From assembly GCA_020056045.1 (NCBI GenBank), contig JAGVIM010000013.1:1-8293 (forward strand): a DNA stretch of 8,293 bases. Reading direction: 5' to 3'. This document shows positions 6,713 through 8,293 of this stretch, piece by piece. The DNA is from Nanobdellota archaeon (GTDB lineage: Archaea; Nanobdellota; Nanobdellia; Pacearchaeales; GW2011-AR1). Position numbers and translations under genes: made by a program. Under the pieces are notes generated by a model. The model was not told where the DNA came from, made no database searches, and saw nothing but the letters and a program-made list of their open reading frames with translations. Positions within the stretch are counted from its first letter, which is position 1; the number at the start of each line of letters is the position of its first letter.

Positions 6713-6722
6713 TATTTAAAAA
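6713..6722 (-). promoter_or_regulatory. TATA box of proS
   Basis: On the minus strand this reads TTTTTAAATA, centred about 29 bases before the proS ATG at 6688. The spacer (GCAGATAATTCTTAATAATA) has no Shine-Dalgarno sequence. The leader would be zero to a few bases. Confidence 0.5.
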
Positions 6723-6940
6723 TTCTCCTCTCCTTTTTTCATAAAAAGGTAATAAAAAAGGTTCTAGTTTTTTAAATAAATAACTCTGATTCAATAAAGA
6801 AGGAGTTTGTTTTATTTTAGCAATTTCTTCATAATCTCTATTTGTTAATCTTTGCAATTCTTGTTCATATTGTTCAATAAAATCCGAAAGTGCAAAAGGT
6901 ACTGAATAAATAGGTAAACTACCTTTAATACGAGAATTAG

Positions 6941-6986
6941 TTCCAACTAGGAATATAACCAGGTCTTTCTAGACCACTAGCTCTAG
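6941..6986. other. Cluster of three short inverted repeats at the frame break
   Basis: Within 46 bases lie TTCCAACTAGGAA (6941-6953, 4-bp stem), GGTCTTTCTAGACC (6962-6975, 4-bp stem, GG/CC paired) and CTAGCTCTAG (6977-6986, 4-bp stem). A further GAGA/TCTC pair could enclose all three on the minus-strand transcript. The cluster covers the 29-base window where the two frames overlap. It might be RNA structure linked to frameshifting or a small structured RNA; each stem alone is weak. Confidence 0.35.
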
Positions 6987-7025
6987 TCTCCAAAGTTTTT
7001 ATCATTACTTCTTTAAAATTAATGA

Positions 7026-7035
7026 ATTTATAAAT
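7026..7035 (-). promoter_or_regulatory. TATA box for the broken ORF
   Basis: ATTTATAAAT, which reads the same on both strands, is centred 25-26 bases before the ATG at 7005. The exact leaderless spacing suggests that the start of the broken ORF is genuine and still transcribed. Confidence 0.5.
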
Positions 7036-7044
7036 ATTTCTTTA

Positions 7045-7107
7045 ACCCATAATCTTATTAATTAAGCCCTTTTCGAAAGGATTAAAGACAGGGAAAAGTC
7101 CTTGGGT
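7045..7107. other. Gene-free stretch with nested inverted repeats
   Basis: The stretch between the TATA box at 7030 and the tRNA holds no ORF worth calling. It contains a hairpin at 7062-7085 (TTAA and CCTTT pairing with AAAGG and TTAA around a TCG loop, small internal loop) enclosed by ACCCA (7045-7049) and TGGGT (7103-7107). A minor GAC/GTC pair lies between. It is more GC-rich than the surrounding spacers. It may be a small structured RNA or a regulatory site upstream of two divergent promoters. No C/D-box or H/ACA signature is visible. Confidence 0.35.
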
Positions 7108-7118
7108 AAAAACGGATA

Positions 7119-7128
7119 ATTTATTAAT
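7119..7128 (+). promoter_or_regulatory. Candidate TATA box of tRNA-Arg
   Basis: ATTTATTAAT-like sequence is centred about 34 bases before the first base of the tRNA. A start 25 bases downstream would give a leader of about 9 bases, falling in the 3' arm of the adjacent inverted repeat. The AT-rich surroundings make the exact box uncertain. Confidence 0.35.
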
Positions 7129-7157
7129 TAGGAATTATTTCAAATAATAATCCTAAT
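7127..7157. repeat. 13-bp inverted repeat abutting the tRNA
   Basis: ATTAGGA (7127-7133) pairs with TCCTAAT (7151-7157), and ATTATT (7134-7139) pairs with AATAAT (7143-7148). An AA bulge separates the two parts on the 3' side and the loop is only TCA. The repeat ends at the base before tRNA position 1. Thirteen pairs with a three-base loop is more than expected by chance even here, although the inner six pairs are all A-T. Confidence 0.6.
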
Positions 7158-7229
7158 GAGCCTGTAGTTCAACGGATAGAATAACCGGTTTCGGCCCGGT
7201 TGATAGGGGTTCGATTCCTCTCAGGCTCG
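7158..7229 (+). tRNA. tRNA-Arg (anticodon UCG)
   Basis: A complete 72-base cloverleaf can be folded by eye. The acceptor stem is GAGCCTG/CAGGCTC with discriminator G (7229). The D stem is GTTC/GAAT with one G-T pair and loop AACGGATA. The anticodon stem ACCGG/CCGGT is perfect and holds the loop TTTCGGC, giving anticodon TCG at 7191-7193, which reads the arginine codon CGA and possibly other CGN codons. The variable loop has four bases. The T stem is AGGGG/CCTCT with loop TTCGATT. CCA is not encoded and no intron is present. The gene is followed by T-rich sequence, suitable for termination. Confidence 0.95.
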
Positions 7230-7270
7230 TAAAATTTTCTTTAATTTTGAAAATATATTTAAAAAATTAT
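7230..7270. terminator. T/A-rich termination zone between tRNA and transporter
   Basis: On the plus strand TTTTCTTTAATTTT (7235-7248) follows the tRNA. On the minus strand a six-T run (7266-7261) lies just past the transporter stop codon. Both strands therefore offer U-tracts in the 43-base convergent gap. No hairpin is evident. Confidence 0.35.
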
Positions 7271-7272
7271 AA

Positions 7273-8133
7273 TTATTTCAAAAAAACAGCAATAGCAATA
7301 CAACTAACTATTATTATTGCAGAAATTATATGTTTTAAAGTCAATTTTTCTTTTAGAAAGATTCTTGCAAATACAAAAACTAAGACTGGAGATAACAAAG
7401 ATAAAATCATTGTTGTGTATATTATTCCGAGTGTACCATAACCCCAATAAAGTATTGCTCTATAAACTATCCAGATTAGGCTAACAATCCAGGTAAAGTA
7501 ATGAGATTGTCTGTCTATTTTTTTAAAGTTTGGCTTAAATATTAAAGAAGCTATTATTAAAATAATAACACACCTTAAAAAATAAAAAGTCCAAGAAGAG
7601 TAATAGGGTAAAATCATTTTTGATAAAACTAGTTCAACTGCAAAAAGAAAACCACCTAGAAGAGCTGCGAGTATATATTTATTATAGACTAAATGGTGTT
7701 TTTTAAGATGGGATGAAATAAGAGCTATACTTGCTATTAATGCTAGAATTAATATTAAAGGATTGTTTTCGTTTGAATATGCAGAAATAAAAAAACTTAA
7801 AATAAATGCTATTAATATGGTAAATAAAGGCTGCATTAAAACTATGGGTTCAAATTCTGATAAAGTTTCTCTTTTTAAAGAATAAAAAATAAGAAGATTT
7901 GCTATTAATGCAATTATTGATATTGCAAAAAAAATCAATAGATTTGTTAATTGAAATGCTTTTGGATCAAGTCTCCAAAAAAAGAAAAGAAAAGGAATTA
8001 TCATAACAACAATAACAAAAAAACTATAAATCGAATAGTTCTTGTAATTGATATTTTTCTTTTTAAGTGTCTTTTTTTCAATAATCATTCCTGTTGCTTC
8101 AAGTAAAGCGCCTAAAATTGGTATGTAAAACAT
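7273..8133 (-). CDS. EamA/DMT-family membrane transporter
   Basis: This is a 286-aa integral membrane protein of the drug/metabolite transporter superfamily. About ten hydrophobic helices can be placed (roughly 3-19, 36-53, 64-85, 98-118, 125-141, 153-170, 179-199, 211-229, 234-258, 267-285), which is the usual EamA pattern of two five-helix repeats. Typical marks are EPIVLMQPLFTILIAF at the end of the first half and SPVLVFVFARIFLKEKLTLK (248-267) in the second, matching the P-x(n)-E-x-L-x-x-x-x-x-G region with serine where glycine is usual. The N-terminal LGALLEATGMIIEKKTLKK resembles the family's first helix. The substrate cannot be told: members export amino acids, nucleotide derivatives, polyamines or unknown metabolites. 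It is convergent with the tRNA and divergent from the partial gene at the right edge. Confidence 0.85.
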   Translation of the reverse strand: MFYIPILGALLEATGMIIEKKTLKKKNINYKNYSIYSFFVIVVMIIPFLFFFWRLDPKAFQLTNLLIFFAISIIALIANLLIFYSLKRETLSEFEPIVLMQPLFTILIAFILSFFISAYSNENNPLILILALIASIALISSHLKKHHLVYNKYILAALLGGFLFAVELVLSKMILPYYSSWTFYFLRCVIILIIASLIFKPNFKKIDRQSHYFTWIVSLIWIVYRAILYWGYGTLGIIYTTMILSLLSPVLVFVFARIFLKEKLTLKHIISAIIIVSCIAIAVFLK

Positions 8134-8169
8134 TTTCTTTTTCTCTTTTTTATTAATAATTATGCAGGT

Positions 8170-8178
8170 TATTTAAAT
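8170..8178 (-). promoter_or_regulatory. TATA box of the transporter gene
   Basis: On the minus strand this reads GATTTAAATAA, centred about 41 bases before the ATG at 8133. That gives a leader of about 15 purine-rich bases (AAAAAAGAGAAAAAGAAA), without a clear Shine-Dalgarno sequence. Confidence 0.45.
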
Positions 8179-8240
8179 CTAAGGTTTTAAAATATTTTTC
8201 AGAAGATTTATAATATTAGTCTGTTTTAAGATATAAAAAA

Positions 8241-8244
8241 GAGG
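8241..8244 (+). promoter_or_regulatory. Shine-Dalgarno GAGG of the right-edge gene
   Basis: GAGG stands five bases before the ATG at 8250 and selects that ATG over the two in-frame ATGs that follow at 8259 and 8268. A TTTATAAT box at about 8207-8214 would start transcription near 8236, leaving a short leader. Confidence 0.55.
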
Positions 8245-8249
8245 TTATT

Positions 8250-8293
8250 ATGGGAACTATGAGAACTATGAGAACTAAAATAATATGTACTAT
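8250..8293 (+). CDS. Start of an unknown gene, cut by the window edge
   Basis: Only 14 codons are present, reading MGTMRTMRTKIICT. A Shine-Dalgarno sequence and an upstream TATA-like box support a real start. The first codons contain a nine-base tandem repeat (GAACTATGA twice, then a partial third copy), giving the MRT-MRT sequence and three in-frame ATGs. Too little is visible to assign any function. Confidence 0.45.
   Translation, partial: MGTMRTMRTKIICT
8254..8277 (+). repeat. Nine-base tandem repeat in the first codons
   Basis: GAACTATGA occurs twice in direct succession and is followed by GAACTA. Copy-number change by one unit would add or remove three residues and one possible ATG without altering the frame. 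Confidence 0.6.

Larger units (their letters stand above)
6705..7005 (-). pseudogene. Frame-broken small ORF of about 99 aa, or programmed +1 frameshift
   Basis: An ATG at 7005 lies 25-26 bases after a good TATA box and opens a frame reading MIKTLETRASGLERPGYIPSW before a TAA (6939-6937). One base over, an open frame without a usual start codon runs from 6968 to a TAA at 6707-6705. It includes GTNSRIKGSLPIYSVPFALS, then a charged helix-like stretch (FIEQYEQELQRLTNRDYEEI), and ends FYEKRRGEFLNSR. The two overlap for 29 bases (6940-6968), and skipping a single base there would fuse them into about 99 aa. No family is recognised. Mutation, sequencing error or programmed frameshifting are all possible. 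The overlap contains no long homopolymer, so a simple homopolymer error is less likely. Short inverted repeats cover exactly this place. The end of the frame lies 16 bases before proS and contains its promoter. Confidence 0.5.

Noticed and set aside
6941..7005. Degenerate tRNA or other known RNA at the start of the broken ORF
   Set aside because: Short hairpins are present, but there is no T-loop consensus, proper acceptor stem or anticodon arm, so no known RNA class can be supported.
7158..7229. tRNA-Arg as an integration site of a mobile element
   Set aside because: No second copy of the tRNA 3' end, integrase or transposase is present in the window.
7247..7441. Plus-strand ORF of 64 aa opposite the transporter
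   Set aside because: It is antisense to the conserved C-terminal EamA repeat and begins in the convergent termination zone.

Overview
The window is AT-rich and looks like archaeal chromosome, most plausibly from a small-genome DPANN-type lineage (inference). Three things point to Archaea. It encodes deoxyhypusine synthase and an archaeal/eukaryal-type prolyl-tRNA synthetase with a C-terminal zinc module. Most genes start 24-29 bases downstream of a TATA-like box with no room for a leader, the arrangement expected of leaderless archaeal transcripts. The single tRNA, tRNA-Arg(UCG), lacks an encoded CCA.

Layout. Positions 99-2415 (+) hold a full-length DisA-type diadenylate cyclase followed by a DHH-DHHA1 phosphoesterase, together a candidate c-di-AMP synthesis and turnover pair. 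Positions 2484-3194 (+) hold an unassigned protein whose end motifs resemble the TraB/TIKI/EreA-like group. A two-gene minus-strand unit follows (3643 down to 3216): a 107-aa membrane/coiled-coil protein overlapping by ATGA a 35-aa single-pass membrane peptide. Positions 3741-4757 (+) encode deoxyhypusine synthase. Then on the minus strand come a 116-aa acidic, probably disordered protein (5179-4829), proS (6688-5228), and a broken small ORF with an intact promoter (7005-6705). Between that promoter and the tRNA lies a gene-free stretch rich in inverted repeats. tRNA-Arg (7158-7229, +) is convergent with a ten-helix EamA-type transporter (8133-7273, -). The start of one more plus-strand gene, with a clear ribosome-binding site, runs off the right edge.

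How the parts relate. Translation is the common theme of dys, proS and the tRNA, although each appears to have its own promoter. The most interesting part is the left end: a cyclase of the bacterial three-domain DisA kind in an archaeal setting, with an altered RHR motif (RHQ) and an eroded C-terminal helix-hairpin-helix, next to a phosphoesterase of the superfamily that contains the known c-di-AMP phosphodiesterases. Other points worth a look are the hidden 35-aa gene, the frame break at 6940-6968 sitting among short hairpins, and a 13-bp inverted repeat touching the first base of the tRNA.
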